A stretch of DNA of 64,000 nucleotides from Hippasteria phrygiana (GCA_037893225.1 JAZGUH010000158.1:372001-436000), one strand, 5' to 3'. Shown: positions 20,701 to 35,700, numbered from the stretch's first letter. Made by a program: numbers and translations. The notes: a model not told the origin generated them from the letters alone.

Positions 20701-23700
20701 AAACGGTGGCAAATGGCGTCATCCGGCCAGATGGCACTTTTCATTTTGACGCCATATGCTGTCGTCCGTACGCAAAGGGTTAATTAAATGGTTTGTAACT
20801 GTTTTTTTTTTTTTACTTCACAGAACCCAAGGCAGGGTATGAGGTTGCATTCAAGATGTTTGACCGTGATGGGAACAACAAGATTGACCGTAGAGAATTT
20901 CTTCTGGTAATGTTGTCATCTTTGTAATTTGGTCTTCCTCTCACTGGGTCTGTTTGGCCAGACGTCTACTGCTTATATAACTTATTTTGGATTACACATC
21001 ATTATGCAGTGGTAGATCCAGGAATTTTTGTGGGGGATTTTGTCAGATTGTCAGATTTTTGTCAGGCCTGTCGGATTTTGTTATTTTACCCATAAGAAAA
21101 TAACCGAATGACACCTTTTTTTTATACTAAGGCAACTTTTTTGTAATTACTTAGATCACAGATTTTGCGTTCACAAAGTTGGGTGGGGGTTCACAAATTT
21201 GGGTTTGGGGGGGGGGGGGGTGGGATGGCGCCCTTCAATCCAAGATGGCAGCACCCATGTTCCGAAAAAAAAACCAAGGAAAGGAAAATGCTTCAATTAT
21301 TGCTTGACTACATGTATGTCACATTTTATATAAATGGCCAGTAGAGGGCGCTATTGAGGTGACCATTCAGTCCAATCTGCAGTGCCAATCTTAATGGACA
21401 GTTTTCCCGGAAGATTCTGAGTATACTCAGTTCAGTGGCATATATATGCAGATTTAAGGAGGACTTGGGGGGGGGGGGAGAATTCCTCATCAAATGATTA
21501 TGGTATAAAAGATCTTGAATAAATAGAATTTAATGACTTCAGCATGGTGAATTTTTTTCTGAAATTACAGAGGATTTAACAGATCTGGTTATGAACTGAA
21601 CTTTCAAAATTTTTATTTTTAATTGAATCAAAATAGGGAATGAAATCACGCTCTTCTTTATAGTATTATGTGTAATGGCAGCATATTGTGGTTGTTTTAT
21701 TTGATGAAAATCCTGGGGGAAAAAGGTATCAGGATACATGGAACAAATAAGAACCTGAACAATTTCAGGGATTGAAGACATCTTTCTTGAGGATATTGTA
21801 ATCAACAAAATTAGCTGGCCCATCATTTTGAACTTAAGCAACTTCTTTCTCAAAGGCAATTGCATTTTTCTCATTTGCCCTTGAGAAAGAACTTGCTTAA
21901 GTTTGAAACATTAAGCCGGCTAATTCTGATGATTTGTGTATTTCAGGTCAATCCAGTCGGCAGTTTGCAGCAGTTTAATTCACTTAATCACCTGCAGCCC
22001 GTATTTTTTATTTTTTTACTTTTCTCTACAGATGGAGGAGATATTCCGTAAGAAGACAGAAAGCGAGAAGGGCAACGAATTTGTGAGTTTACTAACCAAA
22101 CACAGCGACACACCAGACTCCGTATGTATGGTCCCCCTCTTTCCTGGGTGCGCACACGGCAGGCCTTTGTGTTGTGACTGCTAGATGACTCATGCATATT
22201 AAAACGTGTTTGAGTCTGCTTTGTTTCTGCAGCATTTTGAAAAGGTTCTGTTTTCAAGGAAAAATCCGTTTATGTAAAAAAGAAATGAAGAAGTTACTCA
22301 CATTGAATGAATGGTCCTCTTACTATCCCAGACACTTGAACTGATATCTTTAAACATTTACAAACAACTGAGAGGGAATTGTACACAATTTTCTGGTGCA
22401 TGAACTGCTTTGCATGAAGGGAATGTGAGCTTATTAATGCAGTCGCTTTCTCCCGACAGGAATCGTCTTTTCTCGTTCACAGTTTACATGTTTGGTTCCT
22501 GTTGGCTACATTTCCAATGATCTCAAACTAACGTGGTGTTTTTTGTTGTTGAACCTCACAGAGTTGACTCCACACTGACAATTCTGTGTTGCTCATTGTT
22601 TAGAAGCGTGGTTGGAGCTTTCACTGTGGGACTTTGTTCTTTCTGCAACGTTGCAATGTGTGTCGCTTTACGCATTGGAGTGATGATGCAGCAGATATCT
22701 GTCATAGTCAGTCAATCAGCACCAGGCTTTGTGTGTGCCACGTTTTTTTGTATTGATAGAAACATTTTTTTGCTGTTTTTAAGACGGAGTAGTTGTATAT
22801 CCGACCAAGTTTTATTTCACTGGCCAAATTTCACTGCTGCAAATTTTGCAAGTGCTGAAATATTTTGCTTGATAGCAAAATGAAGTTACCAGCAAAAATA
22901 ATTGTTTTGCAAATTTACTGAGGAAAAATGTAGATCAATTAGTTATCCAAGGGTAAAAGCTTTTCAAAAAAAGTTTTATAAACCACATTTGCTATTAAGC
23001 AAAGCAAAATAAAATAAAAGTGAATGTACTAGCCAAATTGTGATATACATGTATATTATGTGTTGACCCAAATTTGCTATTACCTGAAAAAGAATTGTGC
23101 TTCAATGTTAGGCCCTGGTTTCCAACAATAAAACATCCTGAAGTCCAGTAATCACAAAACGGCCACCTTTGGACTCATCATAGAAAGTCACCTACTATGA
23201 CCCCGTTCCCACTAGATCCACCAATTGGGGGATCTGATCCACCTTTTGCCAAATTGCCGGATCAGATCCCCCAATTGGTGGATCAGATCCTGCAATTGTG
23301 TTATAATAGTGGGAACGCTAACCGTTATAAGGTGGATCAGGATCTGATCCACCTTTCTTGATCCACCTAAAGACCAGGATACAGATCCCCCAATTGGTGG
23401 ATCAGATCCTGCAATTGGTGGATCACGATCAAGTGGGAACGCAAAAGGTGGATCTGATCCGGCAATTTGACCTGTCAACATCCGGCTGGTGCACGAGTGG
23501 CGCGAAAAGTTTGCGGTCTGATGAACGAAGAAATACGTTTAGGCGTGTAGCTCATGTGAAAATTTCCCATGTGCACGACATGCACAATAAACAACTACTG
23601 AACTACGGGCTGTATACAAAATGTGTCACCACGCGTGCGCGATGCAAGCGCAGCGTGCATGCATCCTTTAGCGTACATGTGTATTCCTTTCGTTCCGTAC

Positions 23701-26700
23701 TGGAAAGTCGTACGCTTCTAAACCTTTTTCATTCGTGTAATTTTACTTATTTTTCCATCCATAAATAATTCCGTGTTAGTGTATAGCCTGCAGCATGTCA
23801 TAGAACAACAACAACCGTAGAAAAGTTTGAAGAAAATACGTTTTACGATCCGATTCGAGCCAGTACTTATAATATCTTCCTCCATGTTGAAACTTCGAAC
23901 ATCAAAACCAAAGATCCTATAGCGCCGCTACGCGGCGCCGCTACCTGACGCGGCGCTATACGATCTTTGATCAAAACATCGCACATGTATTTGACCCGTC
24001 CCAGCATGCAACGCTGCCACAGAGCGCGCGCTCAGCAAGCAAGCGCATGCGTAATACCGAACTCAGTGACCTTTCAGACTCGACACTTCTGTTCGAAAAG
24101 GTGGATCAAGCATAAGTGGGAACGCGACTTGCGGTTTCGTTGCGGTTAGACAACGGTCACACCAAAATGCCGGATCTTGATCCACCTTTCCCCAATTCGA
24201 GTGGGAACGCGGTCTTTGTTCCAGTTTCCGGCTTTCATATTAGTATAATACTAGTATGGAATGATTAATTAAGGCATACCTCCATTGTTTATTGTGTTGA
24301 AGGGTCCAATGTGCAGCAATACTGTGAGCCATAATAAGCTACTGTTTGCCATGCATTTTTTTCTCCATGAAAGAGCCGATTTCAGGTTACGTTGTTCCAT
24401 TTTCAAACAGTTGTGTAATTGAGCAAACAACCGTGACAAAGGCACCATACTTGATACAATCACCCTTTCCTCTCTATTAGCTGTCACTTTCCTCTAGTAT
24501 AATTTCAAACAGTGCATTTTGGCTCTTTTCATTGAAAAGGCATTGAAGGGTCTGAAGCTATACCAGCTAGGCCAGCTGTGAATGTATTTTTCCCAATTTA
24601 TACAAATTTCTTAAGATTACTTTTTCCACAATTTTTTTATTTGTATACGTACTGTACCTTTAACCAGTGCTCCACTGCAGAAATGATGAAGAAAATTCAT
24701 AAAATTATCCTTGCAACTACAATAACAATCTCAACCCTTTTAAGTTGACTTGGTTTAAACCATTCTGTCCGGCTGTTATTAATGAGGTGCTTGTATGCCA
24801 TATGAGCTTGTGTAGCCAAGCGTAATGCAGACAATAGGCAAACAATGGATTGAATTCGCACAGGAATGTGCATATAGATGACAACCGGCCAGCTGGTCAT
24901 TTTCAAACCACGGCTACGGCCATCGTCTCTATCCAGTGGGTTGAAAAGTCTTCCCAATTTTGTACACAATGGGAAGAAAACAAATGACAGGAATGATTCT
25001 GTTTGAAGGATGTGGTGTTATAATAATACTTTATTCAGGCAATTTACAAAAAATACACAATCACACAATTAATAAGTAAAATAGGTAATATAAGACAAGG
25101 AATTGCACAGATTAAGACAAAATTGTGCAGAAAATATAACACGATAAAGAAAAAAAAACGCACTACAAAAAACGCACAACAAAACGCACTACAAACCAAA
25201 ACAAAAACAAACCATGAAAAACCAGCAGATAAACGCAAACAACAAAAACACAAGGAAACAGGAGACAACCGGACAAACAGAAGACCAAGAAACAATGGAC
25301 GGAACAAAAATCTGGGCTGCCTCTAGGAGAAAGACAAAAGTGAAATAAAACACTATCACCAAAGGGGTGTGTTTTGCTGTTGGAAACCAGAATGAAACTT
25401 GTCAGGATTACAACCGGTTAGATGATTAATGTTGTTCGATTTGATTACATGAATGCTCTTCAGTCATTTTTCTTTGCTACATGCTTGTTGCGCCATCATA
25501 AAAAATATTGGTTCATGTTTGCATTTTGTGCTGAATGTATTTTGGCATTTTGAAGTCAATGCTATGCTGCCCCATATCCTATTTACACACAAGCAACGGG
25601 TGCGAATTCCTTTCATTTTGTGTTTTAAACCATGCATGCTGCCTTTTGACTGAAGTGTCAGATTCCATTGTGTTTGTGCATTACATTGTGTTGCCATCTT
25701 CTTGCTTCAAATGATATCCATAACTAGACCAATCCCAAATGCAGTTCATCAGCCAATGAAATCAGTGCTCTCGAGTCACATGTGTGTCAGCCGTCACGGT
25801 GGCCAGATATATCATGGCACTGCTGCTCAACTGGGCTAACCCTATGAGAACCGTACAGAGAGGTGTCCCTAATGTTCCCCTGCCAGTGATTTGATTGGTA
25901 TCGAATGCTGTCGGTTTGTTCATTGCATTTTAAGGAACATTGCTCCCACAATTTCGAAAATCTGGTCAAACATTATGTAAAGTACTGGGGGTGTTTTTCC
26001 TCATATTTGGTCCTAAAAATGCTAAAAAAGACCCGGTCCCAAGAGTGACCACTTTGATATTTGTGTACAAATTCCACATTAAATGAACACAATTATTTTT
26101 TATAGTCAGTCATATGGAGCCAATTCTATTTAGCCGGTAAGCACATAAAAGTTGTGCTAAGGAAAAGGCCGTTACCAGCCAAAACGTCTCATGATGTATA
26201 TTACAGTACATTGCAATTGAAAGTTTACACTGTGAATGGGAATGGGAAATTTTGTAAAATGAATTATTCACATTCCCATCCACATTTCACATTTCTCACA
26301 CAACTATTCCCACCTGTGAATTCAGGTGGGAAATATTGTTGTCACTTTGAGAAAAGGTGTGAAAATATTTTCCCACTTGTGTGAAAAGGCCTGAAAATAT
26401 TTTCCCACTTGTGTGAAAAGGCAAGGAAATGTTTTCCCACTTGTGTGAAAAGGTGTGAAAATGTTTTCCCACTTTTGTGAAAAGGTGTGAAAACGTCACG
26501 TTATTCCCACTTTTGTGAAAAGGTGTAAAAATGTTTTCTCATTTGGGAATTTTTTTCACATTTTGTGAAATGAAAATGAATTCCCTGGCAAGAGAAAAAA
26601 TGTGAAAAGAAATTCCCATTTTGAGGTTAACTTTCAGTTGCAGTGTACTGTACTTATGACCGGTTCCCTGCTGAATTTTGCTTTCCAAGTACATTTCTAA

Positions 26701-29700
26701 GCAGGATTGCTGTGAGGAATAGGACATTGCACATGCCAAGGTTCCTTGCCTATTCTTTCAAATATCTTCATAAGCAATGTATTTACTGCTGAGTGCCTAT
26801 CCATTGCTTACAGGAGGCAGAGCCATGATATTTACACAAACTAATCTTCCAAGTGAGCAAAGAAAACTGGCGGGAGCAGGATTTGAACCTGCTACCTCCG
26901 GAATACTCACCCAAATTGTCAGTGTCCCCTGAACAAAGGTAGAGCACCTTTACGGTATTCCGGAGGTTGCAGGTTAAAATCCAGCTCCTTTCTGTTGTAT
27001 TTGTTCACTTTGAAAAGTCTTTCAAATTACCAAGTCAATTTGTTCAATGCCACTTTGTTCAATGTCAGTCTTGGCTGATAAGGCAACAAGGTATTTCTCA
27101 GCCGTTAAGATTCCTTGAGATTCTGGACCCACAAGGATTGCACAGACCAATTTATATTCACCCAAACCAAAGAGTGCCCTCCTAGTGTGTCTGACATCTC
27201 AAGAAGAACCAATTGCTGTGGGATTGGTCTACTCACTTTTAGACACTAACGGTCCCAAATCCTCCCATTTTAATATGATTTTGCATTCACCCTAGGCGGT
27301 TAGGGTTTTAATGTAGCTGTATCTCTGCTGAAACGCCACTGCCTAAATCATCTATTAGCCTTTTTGAGATATGGTGGGCACAGTAGGAGGGTACTATTTG
27401 AGTTGGGTAAACCTTTTTGTATATAAAGGTTTACCAACTCAAATGACACCATTTTATTGTGTTCATCGTATCTCCAAAAAGCTAGCGAATGACATCAGGA
27501 AATTTGGCCTGTGGTGCATCTAGATGGGGCATAGTGCTTATCAGAGCCTCGAAAAATCACCCATGCTTGCTTTACACTAGAGCCTCTCAACCCAGGTTAA
27601 TTCCAACCCGGGCGGGTTAAATCAATTTTTCAACTCCTCATTCATAACCCTACACTTGTTTCGAGTTCATCCAGAGTAATCTATCCCCTCAGTACTCATT
27701 TCACTATTTTCAACCCAGGTGAGAAATCCCAACCTTGGCCTGAAACAGGGTTGAGTTTAACCTGGGTTGAAACCAATCTCTGGTATTGATGCGGGGTTGA
27801 TGAGGGGATCCGGTGCAGGGTTAGAAATTCAACCCTGTATCAGCCCTTCGTCCGCCCCCGAGATGTCTTATGTGAAGAGGCCTGATGAGCATTTCCAATT
27901 TTGGCCCATTTTTCTTGTCCACTTCCCTCAAGTGGCTTTTGCCCTAATTGTAATTAAGTATACAAGAAAATGTTATTGCAATCTCACTTCTACTTTCATT
28001 CTGCAATCATAGAAGTGGTATTTGATCTGGATTAATGAGCTAATCTCATATGCATATGAATGAGGAAATACAATGCACAGTGTAATGCACACTTATTTTT
28101 TCTGTGTTGCCGTATCATGGACATCCGTTGTTTTGAAGCCTTGATTTTTTCAACCAAGCATGACTAACAACTATCAGAGGTCAGTAATAACCTCCACAAG
28201 GTATGCCATCCTAATTATAAGGCAGTCTACACTGTGTAGGATGTATTCATTCTGACCAGTGTGTCTTGAGCATAAGGAAATACATGCTTGAAAGTGCAGC
28301 TAGACCAAGATTCTTTCACACTGTGAAACCCTGGGATGTGATTTCTCTGTTTAAAATGAAAAGGACGATTAGGCGGATGTGATTTTACCAATTGTCATCC
28401 AAAATCACATCCAGAGTCTAGAATCACAGTATCCTCTTTTGTCAGTGTGGGACAGTAGCTGAGGTTTTATATGTTATTTGGAACAGAGTTGGATCCTCTG
28501 CAGAGTTGTAATCAAGTCAATCACAAGTCAGATCACAAGCTACATGGGATGAACAATGACAAAGGAATGCTTTTGTTGTATAGTGTGTTTGAATAGCTTG
28601 AGACCAGAATTGTAAAATGACTTCTGATTAACTTGTGATTTGACTTGATCACAACTCTGATTCTCGCCATTTTGAATAGAATATCCCATCCAATGGGTTC
28701 ACTAGGTCGGAGCTACAAACCCATTTAGACTGATCTTGCAATAAAACATTCCCAGTGTCGTGCGCCCTTTTGAGATGCGGCGGACACAATAGGAGGGAGC
28801 TATATTCGATTTGGGTAAACCTTTTGTGCCATACAAAAGGTTTACCCAAACCAAACAGTGCCCTCCTATTGTGTCCGGCATATCTTAAAGAGTCTAATTG
28901 TTATGATTTTGTGCACCTTAAGACCGTGCTCTCATAGCCCTAGTACATACGAGCAGACTTTCCAAAATGCACTGCTTCCATAGAACACCGTAATATCCGT
29001 TTGCTTGAGTTTTGCAGTTGAAATATTGAATACAGGATTGACATACTCATGGAGATCAACAAATTCGGCTGGCTGTCCACTAATTTTGTTAACCTGCTTC
29101 TTTTGGTCACCCGACAGTCACACTACTCCATTTTGCAATGCACAATCCACAACATTTCATGTTCAAGAAACACATATCAACCGAAGCCCCTCCCTTTTCT
29201 CAAAAACCAAATTATTCAAAGCATTATAGGAGGATTCACAATACGTACAGTGTGCCACCAAGCAGTTGCACAGGAGAGGCCATTTTCCAACTGTGCGGCC
29301 GACACGTTATCCCCCCTCATTGACCCAAGGGTATTTCTCGGGAGATTTCAGGATGGAAGTATTCAAAAAGCATTTGCAATCCTGATAAATAAGCAATTAC
29401 CGACTGGCGACATGTGTCAAACTACTTCACGTATATCATAGTACTAGTTTTGTTCACTTCATGCAAAGTGACAGCATAGAGCAAGGAACTGTTTAGATGG
29501 ACGTGTCAACCATTTTTAAGTTCTCTGTGAAAAATGGCCTGTCTATGACAAACTAATTGATGGTGCACTGTATTGCAATTTGCCCGAATTACCCAGGTAT
29601 CTTATGAAAGTCTGCCTTTCAAGCTGTATTTTCATTTGTTAGGGTGTTTTTTTGGGTCAAATTTGTATCATTCCATATAGCTATAGCTTGAAGAAATAGT

Positions 29701-32700
29701 AGTCATTCAGTACAACTGCATTGGATTGTCCTCTGCCCTTGCCTTCAATAACTCAGTTACAACTCGAATCATCTCCTAATGAGCTCAAATCATATCTACT
29801 ATTTTGTTGTTCCTTAAATTAACCAAATGCCACAACATGCTATCTATTGAGCATTGATTCATTTGGACAATATTTTACTTTTTGTTCACAATTCTTTCTA
29901 AACTGTATTTTGTTCTCCATCCTGAGTATTATTTCCTGTTGTGCCTGTGTCTAACCCACACTTCCTAACTCCCTGTGTTTTCTCGCCCTTATTCCTTCCC
30001 GTTTTAATACCCTGATGTGATCATTTGACTAAACCGGACATTACGGGGTCATACGTGCATGTAGGTATCCCCTGTGGGCTTTCATTTTGGTTTCCTCATC
30101 ATTATATATATATATTTATTCTTTTTTGTTGTATTTTTGGTTTTCAATTTACTGTACAATTTTGGTATTTGCATGCATTAAAAGAGGCAAAGAATTTTGC
30201 ATATTAAAGGGGAGATAAGTAGAAAATCATGAATATGCATAGAATAGCTTTTCACAAAAACTAGCGAATTTTTTTTTGGCTTTAAATTTTGCAGTGCAAT
30301 GCAGTATTTCAAGTTCTAACTTCTGTTGGGTTTATAGAAGTTAAAAAAGAAAAGAAAAAAAAAAGGCCATTCTTTGGGAACTCATCCTAGTTTTGGCTTT
30401 CCTTGAAGAAAAATTACCCTATAATGCTTACACTTTCAATTTTCTCAGTTGCATGATAACATCATAGAGCAAGGAACATATAACATCAACTTGTGGACAC
30501 AGAACATGGGACTTTTTCGGGGAGGGGGATAAAGGAGGTATATAAACATGTCAGACGTATTTGCAGAAACGTCAAGGGATTCCTTGCAGTGTTGTAGGTT
30601 CCCAACCAGACTCAAGACCAAATTTTGCTAATCTCAGTCTCTGTCTTGATACCCCATGGTTGCGGTCTTATTCTGGGACAGTAGAAGTGTCAGTATTTTG
30701 CTGGTCTGTAGTTTAAGACCACCTATTGCAGTCTTCCTTTGCATTCTTTCTTTGCAATGTTTTTTTATATTGATTTCATCTGTGATAATTCTACATGCCA
30801 AGTATATTTGATTCAGATTATCAGTTTACCAATTCCAAGAGCTGGTGTCCAAAACTCTGCAGTGCATATTTTGTCAGTTTGTTTCTGTGTCAGTAAAGAG
30901 TTGTTCCACACAAGTCATTATTTTTCTTTTTACGTCTTGGTCTTGGACCACTGGGTCTCGGTAATATGACCTTGGACAATTCAGTCAATTCAGTCTTGGC
31001 CTCGGTCTTGGACCAGCAGGTCTCAATCTTGACTACAACGCTGATCCTGTGCTGAACTCTAATACTGCATTCACTGCCTTTTTGAAACTCCTCGCTGTTT
31101 GGACATTCTGGTAGTAGTTTTACTAACATTTGTAGATAACTCATGCTTTTAATGTCCCCACCCTGCAAGATATCTTGAAGGTTACCTCAAATCACAGTCC
31201 ATGATAAATACGTCAATGAAAATGTACGAAAATCGGTGGATTTGGCCTTGACATAATTTTACTCAGAAACATTTGTGCCGGATATTTCATTAACCGGTAG
31301 GAAAGCACACACTTCAGATCTTTTTGAAGGATATTACTTTGAAATTTATATTTTTTCATAGAGATTGTATTTGAAAACTACATTAATATTCAGTTTACAT
31401 GCGTATTCATCAACGATGATAGCTTCCTTGTCATTTACATGGATATCTGCTTAAAAATGTAATTTGTAGGTCTGTTTTAAATAATCTTAACAATAATACA
31501 ATAAGCACATGCTGACCTCTTTTAAGATAATTTAACAAGAATATAGCACCTAGCCCTTGTACATGATGTGTGATTTTTCCATGTTACATTTTTTTTTATA
31601 TCACAAGATTGCAGTTCAGAAAGAAAATTGATTTACACAATCAAAATATTTAGGCAATCAAAATATTGGGTAAAGCAGGAATACCAATGTTTGTATGGAA
31701 ACCATCTGATGAGATTTCATGTAATTGTCACTTTGGGCATGCCAAGGTGACATCTCTTAACGGCTGTCGCTATTTTTCTCAGCGGCAATTACTTTTCACT
31801 GACTGTTCTCTTATTAACCCCTTGAGTATGCTTATCAGGGTGAGGTGCCGTGGTGTCGGAGTGGCCTGTGCAGCCAAGCGAAACGGCCACAAAGTGGTTG
31901 TGCAGCCAAGCGTAACATACACAATAATCCAACAATGGATTGAAACTGCACAAATAGCTGCAAATGGCGTCATCCGGCCTGGGGCTACTGTTTTCTTTTG
32001 CGCCATTTGGCATCATCCGTACGCAAGGGGTTAACCAACAATGTCATCCTTGCATTCATATACTAACTGACACTACTAAACATCCTATAATCAATAATAC
32101 CAATAACTTGTACATGTAAACTAGAACTAATATTTAATTCACATAACTTCAATAATTCCTTCTAAAGTTTAGCGCTTTTCCTGATTAACTTGAGGTTGAT
32201 TATAACATGACCAGCCAGCAAGTTATCTTTGGTTTATTGGAGTTGATTTGGCAAGTGCTGTCCAAATGAATAGCTTGGTTTTTAATTAAACACATTGATC
32301 TGAGTTCCTGGAAATTACACCATAAAAAAATCACTAGAAACTCTATAATGACGTCATTGAAACTCCACCCTCTTTTTTTGTGTGTATAGAAATGTTCATA
32401 TTGCTTTATTGTAAGTGAGTGATACCATTCATGTGTTAAGTTCATAATTTACCTTTCCAACGTAGTAATGCAGCTCATCTGAGTACATCTGTAAAGTTTC
32501 CCACACATGCTCTTAGAAAGTACTCGGCATACAGTGCTAAGGCAAGAAAGAAAAAACCAAAACCAAAACATTGTTTAAATTGACATCATCCCCGATGCAA
32601 CTTTCTACTGGATGGAATATCAGTGTTTCAAAAGATTCTTCACTTGAGTAGTGTGTACTTCCCAATCATTCACTGCTTGCGTAAATCTGGTATCCACTCA

Positions 32701-35700
32701 CTTAATATGTTAGTCACATAAACAGTTATAACCATGGTAATTTTTTTGCTATCCAGCCCTGGTACTATGTACAGGTCTCTTTAGGTTGGGTTGACATTTT
32801 CTGCTTTGATTGCATTGGCTTTCTTCAAAATAATACCCGTTTCTTTCACCTATATGTGGGAGTGGACAGTTCCTTTCTTTGCCCTTCTCTAGACCGCGAT
32901 AGCAACCTTGTTCATTTTCACCGGACATTGGCTAATTGGCAGATAATTTTTACTGGCCGTATGAAGGGAGAAATGAAACTTCTCTTATTAACGGCATTCA
33001 TGCTTTCCCAATATTTCCGGTCATATGAAAAGAGAAAATGAAACCAAAACTATTTTGATGACCTGGGCCTGCATCTCAGAACAAAGGCTGGTTAAACTAT
33101 CTAGGCAAAATTGAAACTTGGAACAGATTCCCAATGACGTGAATCCACAATGTTTGTACCATGTGACCGATTTTTACTAAAGTAGGTCACTTTGTGTCAC
33201 CTTGGAGAATGAACTAATTTTGTTGATTTACAAAAAAAAATAATTGTGTCGTTTGGATGATCTCAATAAATTTTACTGCATGCTGCTTCACCAGAAGAAT
33301 TTGAGATAATTTGTTACATTCATGTCTCCTTTTAAAATAAGTATAAAAGTGACCCAACAAAACAAATGGATTCATGAGTCACCGGAGCTACTTTTGAGTA
33401 ACAGGCCCTTTAAACATGACTTATACAGTGGAAATCAATACAAAGTTTTAAATCTTTCACCCTCATAATGTCCATAGTCAACAGGATGTCAAACTGAGTG
33501 ATGATACCAAAGTGAAGACATTAAACTCTTTCTAATGCAAGCAACAACCAAAAAACGACTAAAAAAGTTTCCTTAAGACTCATTTTGTTGTATTCAGTTA
33601 TGAATACACATTGGGTCTATTTCAATACAGCACTTGCCTGTTCAACTCCTTGTCATGCATTTTGGGGAACAATGCAATAGTCATTGAGTTAACAAACATT
33701 CTTCATTCCATCTACAGTCAGTCATTTTTCCTGTAATATTTTCTTTACATGTTAATCTTTTCTTCCAAGGGTTCTGGTGACAGTAGTTCTAGGAGAGACC
33801 CCACAAGGAAACTGGTATGCGTTTAAAGTGTGCAAAAGTGTACTGAGTAATAATACCCAAAAAAATTTGCCAAACTTTTTGAATCCGTTAATTATATATA
33901 AAGTGCAAACTGTTTGCATAAAAGATTATGGAAGGTTTGATTTGTCATTAGAAAAGCAACTATTAACTAACGGAATGAATGGGTTTACATAACTGTGTTC
34001 GTAACTGCTAAAGTGGGCATGGTATGGGGTAAGAAGTTGTAAAAGAAGGTGCAAATGCAGCTCTAACCAGGCAAAGGTAGGATGTAGGCCTTAGTCCCTC
34101 GAAAAAAGTTTGGTCTACCCTTGTAAACCCCCCCCCCCCCCCCATCTTTTTCTGGTGATATTGAATGGGGGCTTATTGTCCAATAATCACCTTAACTCCT
34201 CAAAAAACTTGAAATCTTAAGTTTCACAGGATACAGAATCAAGTTAGATTTCAATGTAAAAATGAAACAAATCAAAAACAAAGCAAATGAGAACAACATT
34301 AGAAAGAAAACATGTCAGAGCCAATAATAGAATAAGCATTAATATTGGGCACAAATGACCTGAAAATAGCCACTTACGACACAAGAACAAAAAGAAAAAA
34401 GTTTCTTTCCCAAACAGAAAAGGAAAGAGAAAATGGGACATTAAACCTTGTGGTGTAAGATGTATTCCTGAGGTGATGAAATTCAGCCAATCAATTTTCT
34501 TTGAGTTGACCAGTTTTGGGGAAACAACTAAAAAAATATTCCTTACATTTTATTCAAATGAGTCAACCTTCAAGATTATTTACATATCCCACTCTCGTGA
34601 CAAACACAATACCCGTTTGATAAATTACAGAAAGAGATATATTTCTCATGGACTTGAAACTCCTCTACTTTCCGGTTGACACTATTCCAAAACCAACCTC
34701 CTGAAAAGTTTGTTTTCCCCTCTTTAGTTTTCTTTGCTTTTATGAGTTGCGATATCAATCATTCACTGCGTGTATCATTTTTGTTTTCATCATGCCGACA
34801 TTGTTTGCCATGGCTTTAGTTTTCAAAACTTCCAGAAACTTCAAACGTCATCCCACTCCTATAGACTCGGAATAATCATTGCAGTTTCATGACTTCACTA
34901 AATGGTTTGTTTGCATATTAGCTACTGTTTGGGTTGTTTAGCTAATTAAACCAAAGAGGTTTTGAACTCTCTGTTGTCATCGAACAAAAATCTTTTGGTT
35001 TCTATTATATTTTAGGGTCACACAAACTTTGAGAACTGTATTGCTGTATGGCTGACCAAATATTCAAGAGAATCTGAAATTTATGTCCTCATTTCTTTCG
35101 TTCGGGCTTTGTTGTTCTTTTTGTCAGTTGGGGAACTGGACGGTTGTCTTAAAATATGCTGGATGTACACATTTGTAGTTTAAATTTACTTGGTCTATTT
35201 CTAATTGTCTATTTAGCCACGTGTGGATTTGTTTCATTGTTATTTGTAAGTGACCAGAAATGTGACTTGCAGTATACACTGGAACTGCACTTTTTTTTTC
35301 TGTTTGGAAAGAAAAATACAAAAAGGACGTCCTGTTAACTGTTTATACAAATAGGCTGAGCAGTATCCTTTCACATCCCAGATATACAATGTGTCAGTAA
35401 AACACTCCACATCCATACATTTCAAACAGTTGTTTGTGTAGCTATACATTAACCCTATGAAACTGTATCATAACAGGGATGTTATTTGGAGTTTGTAAGC
35501 TAAAGATAACTTTTGAAATGCCACGTTTCATTGGACTTTGTGTATTGAGTGATACAAATTACACAAAGACTCGGATTCCTGTTCACAGATTGGACAAAAA
35601 TAAACCACACAAAAATTAAACTAAATACTCATTTTTAAATGGTAAACTAAAACTCAATGATTAGATGATAAAAGGAAAGACATTCTGGAATTTGTCCAAT

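Larger units (their letters stand above)
19375..20823 (+). other. MICU3-like intron b
   Basis: A 1.45-kb intron holding the GAGGATTTT-rich inverted-repeat element (19,565-19,860) and the TTAA-flanked MITE (20,543-20,783). The latter ends only about 40 bp before the acceptor, just upstream of its polypyrimidine run. Confidence 0.8.
22122..33769 (+). other. MICU3-like intron d (11.6 kb, transposon-rich)
   Basis: The largest internal intron. It holds the GATC-word element (23,199-24,214), TTAA-flanked MITEs (24,778-24,947 and 31,814-32,034), a mariner-like element (26,204-26,650), tRNA-like inverted repeats (26,872-26,985), palindromic MITEs near 27.2-27.5 and 28.8 kb, and hAT-like elements 2 and 3. 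Stretches 22,122-23,198, 24,948-26,203, 28,892-30,586 and 32,035-33,769 show no supported feature apart from an A-rich block near 25,140-25,330. Confidence 0.7.

Noticed and set aside
25044..25326. Phe/Cys-rich frame on the minus strand and Lys/Asn/Thr-rich frame on the plus strand
   Set aside because: Both come from one A-rich low-complexity block; neither resembles a protein family.
26937..26990. A functional tRNA gene
   Set aside because: A D-arm-like and a T-arm-like segment are present, but the acceptor stem and a proper anticodon arm are missing.
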